Assembly (NCBI GenBank): GCA_001898335.1
Contig: MKTS01000016.1
Span: 1-64,000 of the forward strand
Direction of reading: 5' to 3'
Length of the DNA stretch: 64,000 nt
Source of the DNA: Mucilaginibacter sp. 44-25
GTDB lineage: Bacteria > Bacteroidota > Bacteroidia > Sphingobacteriales > Sphingobacteriaceae
Part shown: piece after piece, positions 52,845 through 61,031 of the stretch
Layout: every line of letters begins with the position of its first letter
How positions within the stretch are numbered: the first letter of the stretch is position 1
The notes under the pieces: model-generated
The model's input: the letters and a program-made list of their open reading frames with translations, nothing else
Databases searched by the model: none
Told to the model about the DNA's origin: nothing
Program-made: the position numbers and the translations under genes

Positions 52845-55800
52845 TTAAGCCAATGTTGTTTCAGTTCCGGTGTTTCTAACTTTTACCTGGTAACCAATAC
52901 CCGGTTGTACGTTAAGCTCTTCAAGTACATAGTATGTTCTTTCGCTTTGCAGTGCTTTGTAGACTTCAGAGTTTTTGTCATTCCTGTTACCGAAGATGAT
53001 GGCATTAGCCGAGCAGGTTTGCTGGCAGGCCATTTTAATTTCACCATCCTGCAGCGGACGTTTCTCCATTTTAGCTTTAAGCTTACCTGCCTGTATACGC
53101 TGTACGCACATAGAGCATTTCTCCATTACCCCACGGAAACGTGTGGTAACATCAGGGTTTAATACCAATTGCGTATGCTCATTGTTCAGGTAATTATCAA
53201 AACGAGAATCGTTCCAGTAGTTAAACCAGTTAAAGCGGCGTACTTTATATGGGCAGTTGTTAGCGCAGTAACGTGTACCTACGCAACGGTTGTAAGCCAT
53301 TTGGTTTAAGCCTTCTGATGAGTGTACTGTCGCTAATACCGGGCATACTGTTTCGCAAGGAGCGTGGTCGCAGTGCTGGCAAAGCATTGGCTGGTGAACA
53401 ACGGTAACGTTATCATAGTTGTCCAGCTTGTCAATTTCTTTCTCTTTGGTTACACCACCATGTACACTGTCGTTATTGAAGCTATAGTAGCGGTCAATAC
53501 GTATCCAGTGCATCTCACGGCGGCGGCCAACTTCTTCTTTACCTACAACCGGCACGTTATTTTCAGCGCTACATGCTACAACGCAGGCACCGCAACCGGT
53601 ACAAGCATTCAGGTCAATAGCCATTACCCAATCGTAAACAGGGCGTGCGTGGATACGGTCGTTATTGGTATTTTCCCAAAGGTCGTATTTCTTATGTTCG
53701 CCTTCCTCGTGTTTGCCAGAAGCAGGGTTCTTTTTGTATTCAGCAAAAGAAGTTTCACGGATAACGTTACGCCCTTCGTATGAGTGGTGTGTTTGTGTTT
53801 GTGATAACGGGAACACGTCGCCTGTTACCTCTAAAGCTGCCTGTGCGGTAGTCTGGAACGTACCATTACGGAAGCTGTAGAACGGATAAGCGTTTTTACC
53901 TACATTGTTACCCACTTTACCTGCTGCTGTACGGCCGTAACCTACAGCGATAGATATAGTACCTTGTGCCTGGCCCGGTTGTGAAAGTACAGGCAGTTCA
54001 ACAGTATAACCATTAGCGGTTACTTTCACTACGCCAAACTCATCCAAACCTAATTTCTTAACATCTGTAGCAGACATGGCCACAAAGTTATCCCAGGTAA
54101 CTTTTGATACCGGATCAGGAAGCTCCTGTAACCATGGGTTATTAGCACGTTTACCATCGCGCATAGCGTTGTTCTGGTAAACCTGTAATTCAAATTTCTT
54201 ACCGTCAACACTTACACCTTCGGCCAATTTAGCGCTTTGGCTTAAAATGGTTTGAGCAACAGCGTTCAGGTCAAGGTTAAAGCTATAGGTACCGGCTGTT
54301 TTTGGAGCAGCTTTTACAAAACCTGTTTGTAAAAGTGTTTCCCAACCTGCCTGGCCGGAAAGGCCCCCAATAGCTAATAATTTGGTATTCCAGTTATTTC
54401 TAACGTAAGTGTAGTAGTCTTTAACCGCGTTGTCGCTCCAGATCAGCAAGCTTGTTTCGGCCTGGCGGGTATTGTATACCGGGTTAATAGCCGGCTGCAT
54501 TACGGTGTAATATCCTTCGATTACGCTATCATCACCCCATGATTCCAGGTAGTGGTGGTTAGGCGCTACAACATTACAAAGCGTTGCAGTTTCATCAGCA
54601 TGGTCTGAGAAGGATACTTTTAAACGCACTTTCTTCAAAGCTTCCTTAACCGCGTCTGCAGAATGGTAGTCATAAGCAGGGTTAGCGTCAAGGAATATAG
54701 CTGCACCTACATCTCCGCGTTTAGCCGCAGCAATAAAGTCTACAATATCGCTATCGTTACCAGCGTACTGGCGAGATGGGTTATCCAGGTCAATAGTAGT
54801 ACCATAACTGCCTAACAGAGAGTTGATGGCATTTACCAGCACCTGCGTAGCTACATCGTTTGAACCGCAAACCACTAAGGCACGTCCTTTAGCAGCTACT
54901 AATTCTTTTGCTACAAGTGTAATTACCTTATCGGCATTTGGAGTGGTTAATTTCTTAGAGCCTGGTAAAGTAGTACCGCTGATAGCGTTGTACAGGTTAA
55001 CCAGTGCCGGGCCTTCTTCTGAAGGTTTGATAGCGATACGGGCATCGGCATTGGTACCGGTCATGCTCATGCCGCTCTCAAATTGTATGTGGCGCGACAT
55101 TTTTTTCTCTTCAAGAGATTTGCCGTTCCTGTTAGATACATACTGACGGGTAAACTCTTCGCCCGAGATCCAGGTACCCAGGAAATCAGCGCCGAAGCTT
55201 ACAATTACGTCAGCTTTATCAAAATTATAGTGAGGCAATACCGCTTTACCAAAGCTGTTTTGGTTAGCCTTAATGATACCGGTATAAGAAACCGCGTCAT
55301 AAGTTACATGCTTGGCGGTAGGGTATTTGGTAATGAAATCAGCGATAACAGCCTGTGTAGACGGGCTTGATTTGGTAGCCGACACAATGCTGATAGTTTT
55401 ACCGGCTGCTGCTACAGCTGCAAGTTCGCTTTTTACAAAAGCATCCACCTGTGCCCAACCTGTGGTAGAACCATCCATCATAGGGTCCTGCACACGGGTG
55501 TTATCATACAGGTCAAGTACTGAAGCTTGTGCCTGGGCGCTCAAACCGCCTTTTGATAACAGGTCGTTCGGGTTACCTTCTACTTTAATAGGGCGGCCTT
55601 CACGTGTTTTAACCAGGATGGCGTTACCTTCAAAAGTAGAAGTATAGTAGTTGGCTACACCCGGAGTTACCTCTTCCGGTTTAATTAAGTATGGGATGGA
55701 TTTGTGTACAGGTACTTTTTGGCAAGCCGCTAAAGTAACCGCACCCACACCAAAGCCTAATGCCTTAAGGAAATCGCGGCGAGGAGTTTTGGCTGATAAG

Positions 55801-55925
55801 CCACCACCACTCAGCACTTCCTCGATAGGAATGGGCTCGGCAAATTCGTGTCTGTTTTTCTCAACAAATTCTGGTGTATTGTTTAGTTCTTCTAAACCTT
55901 TCCAGTATTTTTTATTGCTATCCAT
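52845..55925 (-). CDS. actB: Alternative complex III molybdopterin-like/FeS subunit ActB
   Basis: A 1026-residue protein. An internal twin-arginine signal, PRRDFLKALGFG (Arg49-Arg50), is the TAT-variant type. The large N-terminal region is molybdopterin-oxidoreductase-like. The C-terminal part (about 760-960) is ferredoxin-like with cysteine groups: CTGCGACVVAC, CQHCDHAPCETVCP, CVGTRYCANNCPY and KCSMCVQRIQ. It forms the Fe-S electron path of the Act complex; such subunits usually lack the molybdenum cofactor. Confidence 0.95.
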   Translation of the reverse strand: MDSNKKYWKGLEELNNTPEFVEKNRHEFAEPIPIEEVLSGGGLSAKTPRRDFLKALGFGVGAVTLAACQKVPVHKSIPYLIKPEEVTPGVANYYTSTFEGNAILVKTREGRPIKVEGNPNDLLSKGGLSAQAQASVLDLYDNTRVQDPMMDGSTTGWAQVDAFVKSELAAVAAAGKTISIVSATKSSPSTQAVIADFITKYPTAKHVTYDAVSYTGIIKANQNSFGKAVLPHYNFDKADVIVSFGADFLGTWISGEEFTRQYVSNRNGKSLEEKKMSRHIQFESGMSMTGTNADARIAIKPSEEGPALVNLYNAISGTTLPGSKKLTTPNADKVITLVAKELVAAKGRALVVCGSNDVATQVLVNAINSLLGSYGTTIDLDNPSRQYAGNDSDIVDFIAAAKRGDVGAAIFLDANPAYDYHSADAVKEALKKVRLKVSFSDHADETATLCNVVAPNHHYLESWGDDSVIEGYYTVMQPAINPVYNTRQAETSLLIWSDNAVKDYYTYVRNNWNTKLLAIGGLSGQAGWETLLQTGFVKAAPKTAGTYSFNLDLNAVAQTILSQSAKLAEGVSVDGKKFELQVYQNNAMRDGKRANNPWLQELPDPVSKVTWDNFVAMSATDVKKLGLDEFGVVKVTANGYTVELPVLSQPGQAQGTISIAVGYGRTAAGKVGNNVGKNAYPFYSFRNGTFQTTAQAALEVTGDVFPLSQTQTHHSYEGRNVIRETSFAEYKKNPASGKHEEGEHKKYDLWENTNNDRIHARPVYDWVMAIDLNACTGCGACVVACSAENNVPVVGKEEVGRRREMHWIRIDRYYSFNNDSVHGGVTKEKEIDKLDNYDNVTVVHQPMLCQHCDHAPCETVCPVLATVHSSEGLNQMAYNRCVGTRYCANNCPYKVRRFNWFNYWNDSRFDNYLNNEHTQLVLNPDVTTRFRGVMEKCSMCVQRIQAGKLKAKMEKRPLQDGEIKMACQQTCSANAIIFGNRNDKNSEVYKALQSERTYYVLEELNVQPGIGYQVKVRNTGTETTLA

Positions 55926-55963
55926 TTACGTTATATAAACTGTAATGCTACGTTCTTGATGAA

Positions 55964-57244
55964 TTAATAATGGCACTTAGCGCACTCGATACCACCTAAT
56001 ACGGCCGCGGTAACTTTTTCGCCTTTCTTGATCTTGTCATGAGCGGCAAGTATGCTGTCATAGTAAGCGTTACCTTTACCGTTAACTTCGGTACGTCTGT
56101 GGCACTGTATACACCACTTCATGGTAAGCGGAGAGTATTGGTAAACCTCTTTCATCTCCTGTACCTGGCCGTGGCAGGTTTGGCATTTGATACCGCCAAC
56201 CTTAACGTGTTGTGAGTGGTTAAAGTAAGCCAGATCCGGCAGGTTGTGTATACGTACCCATTGTATTGGCTTAGCTTTAGTGCTATCGTATTTAGCGGTA
56301 TTAGGATCGTAACCCAGCGCGTCATAGATCTTATGGATCTCAGGCGATTCTGTTTTAACTGATTTGTGGCAGTTCATACAGATATTCAATGACGGGATCG
56401 AAGCATTTTTACCTTTGAAAGCCGCTACGTGGCAGTACTGGCACTCGATCTTCATGGCACCGGCATGTAACTCGTGAGAGTATTTGATAGGCTGTACCGG
56501 TTGATAACCCTGGTGTACGTTAGTATTCCACATGGTTACCCACTGCCAGCTACCTAAAGCGATAGTACCGCAAAGCACTACAAAGAATACCAGTTTCTTA
56601 TTCTTGATCAGTTTTTTGAAAACCTCTGCACGGTTAGCTTTTGCTTTTGCCGCTTCATCATCTTCGCTTTCTTCAATTAAAGCTACACCACCTTTATTAA
56701 GCAATAAACGCTCAAGGGTTGCGATAACTTTGTTTAAAACAAGGATAACGATGAAAGCGATAACGATAACACCCAGTAACCCCCAGATGATCACCGAGCT
56801 TGGGCCCTGATCTTCTGCAGCTGCGCTACCACCGGCAGGGGCTTTCGCTTTCTCATCCTGCATTTTTTTCCACTCGGTGCGTACATAGGTAATAATGTTA
56901 CCTACATCGGCATCGCTTAACTCAGAGAACACGGTCATGCCGGCCTGGTTAAACTCGTTGTAGATCTTTAACGCTTTTGGATTTTTTGCAGCGATCAACG
57001 CCTGGTTGTTCTGGATCCACTTGGTAAGATAAGCGTCATCGGTTTCCTGAGTAAGCTGCGGACCTAAGGCCGGGCCGGTCATACGCACATCAATTTTATG
57101 ACATGCCGTACATTTGGCCTTGAATAAAGCTTCACCTTTGGCAGCATCGGCCTGTGCATGGGCGTTAAACCCACAAACAGCCAAACCGGCAACCAGTAAA
57201 ACCGACCTTGAAAACTGTTTAAGAATCAATGAGATATTTCTCAT
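55964..57244 (-). CDS. actA: Alternative complex III multiheme cytochrome ActA, fused to a cytochrome c domain
   Basis: A 426-residue protein with six CxxCH motifs. One, CTACHK (residue 45), is in an N-terminal monoheme cytochrome c domain after the signal peptide. The other five (CQYCHVA, CMNCHKS, CQTCHGQ, CIQCHRR, CAKCHY) are in the C-terminal pentaheme domain. Between them are two hydrophobic helices (VIIWGLLGVIVIAFIVILV; LVFFVVLCGTIALGSW). It passes electrons from the Act Fe-S subunit to oxidase. First gene of the operon. Confidence 0.93.
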   Translation of the reverse strand: MRNISLILKQFSRSVLLVAGLAVCGFNAHAQADAAKGEALFKAKCTACHKIDVRMTGPALGPQLTQETDDAYLTKWIQNNQALIAAKNPKALKIYNEFNQAGMTVFSELSDADVGNIITYVRTEWKKMQDEKAKAPAGGSAAAEDQGPSSVIIWGLLGVIVIAFIVILVLNKVIATLERLLLNKGGVALIEESEDDEAAKAKANRAEVFKKLIKNKKLVFFVVLCGTIALGSWQWVTMWNTNVHQGYQPVQPIKYSHELHAGAMKIECQYCHVAAFKGKNASIPSLNICMNCHKSVKTESPEIHKIYDALGYDPNTAKYDSTKAKPIQWVRIHNLPDLAYFNHSQHVKVGGIKCQTCHGQVQEMKEVYQYSPLTMKWCIQCHRRTEVNGKGNAYYDSILAAHDKIKKGEKVTAAVLGGIECAKCHY

Positions 57245-57326
57245 AAAGTGTATTTATGCTAAATAAGTTTTTATTTTAAGTGTTAAACCGTAGTGTTGAT
57301 GTATGTTTTAGCCACTTTTTCAGGCA

Positions 57327-57359
57327 CAAAAGTATAACTTTATACACTATCGCTGACAA
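57327..57359 (-). promoter_or_regulatory. Putative promoter of act operon
   Basis: On the minus strand, TTG (57359-57357), 22 bases, then TACTTTTG (57334-57327), an exact TAnnTTTG -7 element. The actA ATG at 57244 is about 83 bases downstream, so the operon has a long leader. Confidence 0.55.
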
Positions 57360-57782
57360 TATAATGACACCAATATCTAATTTATAATCGTTCTAAATTG
57401 AACTGAAAACCGCCTGAAACTTGCTTAAATGGCTTTTTTGATATTCCATTGATTTAGAACAAAAAAAATGCGGGTCAGGAGCATTTTTTTAAATAAATAA
57501 TTCTTTTAATATCTGTAAAGCGATTTGGTCGCTCCTTATTGGCACCCCCAAAAGCCGGTAAATAACCTGATAAGCCTTTTTAAGTTTTAGCTTTTGTGAT
57601 GATCGAAGGCAAATTCATCCCCCGCACTTACCGGCGTTCCATTAAAATAATATACAAAACCGGGACAAACGGAACATATTGAATAACAGTAAATTAACAG
57701 ACGTCTTTCATCTGTAAAAATGCAAGTGCAACTACAAATACATACTGTAAGCTCCTAATAAATAAGCCTTTAAGCAAAACCT

Positions 57783-57835
57783 AAAAGCGTTCCGTGCGGA
57801 ACGCTTTTGGAAACTATAACGGAACGCTTTTGGAA
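57783..57835. repeat. Palindrome plus direct repeat of CGGAACGCTTTT
   Basis: AAAAGCGTTCCG (57783-57794)-TG-CGGAACGCTTTT (57797-57808) is a perfect inverted repeat. CGGAACGCTTTTGGAA occurs at 57797-57812 and again at 57820-57835. Confidence 0.85.
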
Positions 57836-57884
57836 CACCGCTTAACCGTATGTATATTACATATGGAGATAACCTTTTAAACAA

Positions 57885-57911
57885 CAAAGCCCTTAAAATT
57901 TAAGGGCTTTG
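57885..57911 (-). terminator. Terminator of deoxyhypusine synthase-like gene
   Basis: CAAAGCCCTTAAA (57885-57897) pairs with TTTAAGGGCTTTG (57899-57911); on the minus strand it is followed by TTGTTTAAAAGG. Confidence 0.8.
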
Positions 57912-57936
57912 TTACATATGATAGGGATCGTTCTAT

Positions 57937-58917
57937 TTATTGGCCCAGTATCCAGGCGAATATCAATGGCGCTACAATGGTAGCATCACTTTCTACAATA
58001 AACTTAGGGGTATCTATATCCAGCTTACCCCATGTGATCTTCTCGTTAGGCACCGCGCCTGAGTAAGAACCATATGAGGTGGTGGAGTCAGATATCTGGC
58101 AGAAATAGCTCCAGAACGGTATATTCTCCATTTCCATATCCTGATAAAGCATTGGTACTACGCAAATAGGGAAATCGCCGGCAATACCACCGCCTATCTG
58201 GAAGAAACCTATCCCCTTCCCTTCCGAGTTCTTTACATACCAATCAGCCAGCCATGCCATGTACTCGATACCGCTTTTCATGGTAGAAGCTTTAAGCTCG
58301 CCCTTGATCACGTATGAAGCGAAGATGTTACCCATGGTTGAGTCTTCCCATCCGGGTACAACAATTGGCAGGTTCCGCTCGGCAGCGGCCAGCATCCATG
58401 AATTTTTAGGGTCTATCTCGTAGTACTGCTCCAGTTCGCCGCTTAGTAATATCTTATACATATACTCATGCGGGAAATAACGCTCACCTGCATCGTCAGC
58501 GTCTTTCCATATTTTATGGATGTGCTTTTGCAAACGGCGGAAAGCTTCTTCCTCGGGGATACAGGTATCGGTTACGCGGTTGTAGTGGTTCTCTAACAGG
58601 TCCCACTCATCCTGCGGGCTCAGGTCGCGGTAGTTAGGCACACGTTTGTAGTGCGAGTGCGCCACCAGGTTCATGATGTCTTCCTCAAGGTTGGCGCCTG
58701 TGCATGATATAATGTCTATTTTGCCCTGGCGTATCATTTCGGCAAGCGAAATACCTAACTCGGCGGTGCTCATGGCACCCGCGAGTGTCACCATCATTTT
58801 GCCACCTTCGGTAAGGTGGGTTTCGTAACCTTTGGCTGCATCAACCAAAGCTGCTGCGTTAAAATGCAGGTAGTTTTTCTCAATAAACTGAGAAATAGGG
58901 CCTTTTGATGTACTCAT
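57937..58917 (-). CDS. Deoxyhypusine synthase-family protein
   Basis: A 326-residue NAD-dependent enzyme of the deoxyhypusine synthase fold. MMVTLAGAMSTAELGISLAEMI, CTGANLEEDIMNLVAH, IVVPGWEDSTMGNIF and GSYSGAVPNEKITWGKLDID match the family. The lysine of TWGK aligns with the catalytic Lys of eukaryotic enzymes, so activity is likely. Bacteria lack eIF5A; relatives may instead make homospermidine or a related polyamine conjugate (inference). It has its own promoter and terminator. Confidence 0.9.
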   Translation of the reverse strand: MSTSKGPISQFIEKNYLHFNAAALVDAAKGYETHLTEGGKMMVTLAGAMSTAELGISLAEMIRQGKIDIISCTGANLEEDIMNLVAHSHYKRVPNYRDLSPQDEWDLLENHYNRVTDTCIPEEEAFRRLQKHIHKIWKDADDAGERYFPHEYMYKILLSGELEQYYEIDPKNSWMLAAAERNLPIVVPGWEDSTMGNIFASYVIKGELKASTMKSGIEYMAWLADWYVKNSEGKGIGFFQIGGGIAGDFPICVVPMLYQDMEMENIPFWSYFCQISDSTTSYGSYSGAVPNEKITWGKLDIDTPKFIVESDATIVAPLIFAWILGQ

Positions 58918-58940
58918 TTTTATTGCTCTAAATTATTTTG

Positions 58941-58948
58941 CAAAAGTA
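58941..58948 (-). promoter_or_regulatory. Candidate -7 element of DHS-like gene
   Basis: On the minus strand TACTTTTG matches TAnnTTTG, 23 bases before the ATG at 58917. No clear -33. Confidence 0.5.
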
Positions 58949-59009
58949 GCTATTTTGCGCACACCTGAATTTTAAATTACAAATTCGGGTAAAACAATGC
59001 CTTAACATT

Positions 59010-59017
59010 TACCTTTG
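59010..59017 (+). promoter_or_regulatory. -7 element of BamA-like gene
   Basis: TACCTTTG matches TAnnTTTG; the ATG at 59030 follows 12 bases later. Because it covers the alternative TTG at 59015, that TTG cannot be the start. Confidence 0.5.
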
Positions 59018-59029
59018 GCATTATACCAC

Positions 59030-60169
59030 ATGAAAAAACATCTTACCCTTATAGCGCTGCTCCTGTTATTTATTGCCCCTGCCTTCGCGCAAACCCGCCT
59101 GCTGCCCAAATTTATCAGGCGCATGTACTTTGAGAAAGATACCTCCCGCCGCCCCAGCTTTGTGTTGCTGCCGGTGTTAAGTTCGGCACCCGAAACCGGT
59201 TTAGAAGTAGGCGGCTCGGGCCTATACTCGTTTTATACCGATACGGCCAGCCGGTACACCCGCGTATCCAACATATTCGCTTACGCTACCATCACTACCA
59301 AAGGCCAGAGCCGCCTAAACCTTAGCAGCAGCTACTGGATACCCGGCAACCGCTACCATTTTACCGGCGCTATTAATTACATTAATTTTCCGTTTGATTT
59401 TTATGGCATTGGTAACAATACCGCTAAAGCCGATGCCGACCGACTGGGGCAGAAACGCCTGCGTATTACGTTTACCGCCGAAAAGAAACTGGGCAGCCAT
59501 ATTTACGCCGGCCTGGTGGGCGGCGGCTACTACTACCGCTTTACAGATAAGGAACCGGGCGGCATATTTGATACCAACCCTGCCATACAAGACAAAAGCG
59601 GCGGTAATATCCTCTACGTAGGCCCTACCTTAATATTTGATAACCGTAATAACAACACCTATACCACCAAAGGCACACTGTTTACCAGCTACTATAATTA
59701 CATGAACGGTGTTGGCAACAGCAGCGGCTACCACGGCGGCTTGCTGAATATGGAACTGGCCCAGTTCTTTAGTCTGGGTAAAAAGCTGGTGTTAGGCTTC
59801 AATATACAAAGCCAAAACCTTACGGGCGGCGCTTCGCCTTTTTACCTGCTGCCCGCCCTGGGGAGCGACGAAATGATGCGTGGTTATTATAACGGCCGTT
59901 TCCGCGACCGTAATTATCTGGCCGGGCAAACCGAACTGCGTTACCGCTTTACCGAGCGTTTTGGCATTGTAGGCTTTGCCGGCATCGGCGAGGTTTTCCA
60001 TACCGACTTTGATACCCGCCAGCTAAAACCCAACTATGGCGGCGGCCTGCGCTATTTCTTTGACGTGCAAAAAGGCCTCAGCGTACGCATGGACTACGGC
60101 GTTGGAGAGAAACGCCCCGGCGAAAGCAGACAAAGCGGTTTTTATGTGGGATTGGGGGAAGCGTTTTAA
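59030..60169 (+). CDS. BamA/TamA-family outer-membrane protein
   Basis: About 379 residues with a signal peptide (LLLLFIAPAFAQ). The mature part is a 16-strand-type barrel without POTRA domains: repeated aromatic strands, FRDRNYLAGQTELRYRFTERFG (the (V/F)RGY-like conserved block of Omp85) and the C-terminal strand GFYVGLGEAF ending in Phe. Members of this short group are surface antigens or phospholipase-like patatin partners; the role here is unknown. Confidence 0.85.
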   Translation: MKKHLTLIALLLLFIAPAFAQTRLLPKFIRRMYFEKDTSRRPSFVLLPVLSSAPETGLEVGGSGLYSFYTDTASRYTRVSNIFAYATITTKGQSRLNLSSSYWIPGNRYHFTGAINYINFPFDFYGIGNNTAKADADRLGQKRLRITFTAEKKLGSHIYAGLVGGGYYYRFTDKEPGGIFDTNPAIQDKSGGNILYVGPTLIFDNRNNNTYTTKGTLFTSYYNYMNGVGNSSGYHGGLLNMELAQFFSLGKKLVLGFNIQSQNLTGGASPFYLLPALGSDEMMRGYYNGRFRDRNYLAGQTELRYRFTERFGIVGFAGIGEVFHTDFDTRQLKPNYGGGLRYFFDVQKGLSVRMDYGVGEKRPGESRQSGFYVGLGEAF

Positions 60170-60256
60170 GAGGCTTTTGTTTTGGATTGAAGCAGTTACC
60201 CCAATAAGTCTAAATATTGAGTCTAAGGGCAGTGAAATCCTTAACAGAATAAGTAA

Positions 60257-60667
60257 TTATTTGTGCTTTTGATTATAGTATATTTCATCAATAAGCATCC
60301 CCGTTCCATAATTGATCAGCGATAGAAAGTTTGCTTTTTTGGAATTGAACGATACTGCCCCTTCTTTATAACGACTACCAGTTACATGTGTGGACAAAAA
60401 AGCCTTAAAAATCTTTTTACCTTTTTTAAGGTAGGTTATTTCAACAGTAGAGTCACATTTTAGGTTCGACGATTCTTTGGCTTTTAGAACAAGATCTTTT
60501 AAAAAAATCAAATCTCGCTTTTTAGCTTTATAAGCATACATTGGCAACCCTTTAAATTTGATTTCTGCGCCGTCAGCATAATTAACATTTTCACAATCTA
60601 CTACGGTTTGTGCATAACACTTACCAATAAGAAATAAAAAAAGTGTTAAACAAAATAATTTAGACAT
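60257..60667 (-). CDS. Secreted hypothetical protein (136 aa)
   Basis: Signal peptide (LTLFLFLIGKCYAQ), then a basic beta-rich domain with two cysteines in the mature part (about residues 25 and 70) that could form a disulfide. No family recognised. AT-rich, alone, and convergent with the BamA-like gene. Confidence 0.6.
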   Translation of the reverse strand: MSKLFCLTLFLFLIGKCYAQTVVDCENVNYADGAEIKFKGLPMYAYKAKKRDLIFLKDLVLKAKESSNLKCDSTVEITYLKKGKKIFKAFLSTHVTGSRYKEGAVSFNSKKANFLSLINYGTGMLIDEIYYNQKHK

Positions 60668-60730
60668 GACTATAGATTGTATCTCCCTGCAAGATAAAAT
60701 TATTTATCGAAGTAAAAAGCTGATTCCAGT

Positions 60731-60935
60731 TAAGGAACAGCAGCGACATAGCAATCCGAGAGGCCCCACCCTGCCCTCTCCAGAGGAGAGGGTTCAATAA
60801 CGCTACCCTTGTAAAGTCCTTTCCTTTGGAGAGGATTTAGGTGAGGCTTGAGCGAAAGCGTGGCAATCTCATAGGACAAGCATACGGACCGGCTATGAGA
60901 TTGCCACGTCGCTGTCGCTCCTCGCAAGGACATAG
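60731..60935. repeat. Dispersed intergenic repeat with hairpins (REP-like)
   Basis: The non-coding stretch contains CCCTCTCC-AGA-GGAGAGGG (60774-60792) and a 15-bp perfect inverted repeat GTGGCAATCTCATAG (60860-60874)/CTATGAGATTGCCAC (60893-60907), followed by GTCGCTGTCGCTCCTCGCAA. Sequences of this kind recur between genes in Sphingobacteriaceae genomes (recalled knowledge). Confidence 0.7.
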
Positions 60936-60945
60936 GTGGTAAAAA

Positions 60946-60976
60946 GAAAGCGCCGTGATGCTATCACGGCGCTTTC
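60946..60976 (-). terminator. Terminator of pgi
   Basis: GAAAGCGCCGTGAT (60946-60959) pairs with ATCACGGCGCTTTC (60963-60976); the minus strand continues TTTTTACC. It lies 56 bases past the pgi stop. Confidence 0.85.
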
Positions 60977-61031
60977 TTTTTTATGAAGAAGCTGTCTTGT
61001 ATCTTGTTTCTTGACTCTTGATTCTCCACAC

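Larger units (their letters stand above)
57245..57936. other. Intergenic region with repeat cluster between act operon and DHS-like gene
   Basis: No gene is supported here. It contains the act promoter (57327-57359), an AAAAAAATGC/GCATTTTTTT hairpin (57462-57490), three copies of CGGAACGCTTTT (57783-57835, one inverted) and the DHS-like gene terminator. Confidence 0.6.

Noticed and set aside
60730..60933. Possible 67-residue protein on the minus strand
   Set aside because: It is translated from the dispersed intergenic repeat with its hairpins; no codon bias or start context supports it.
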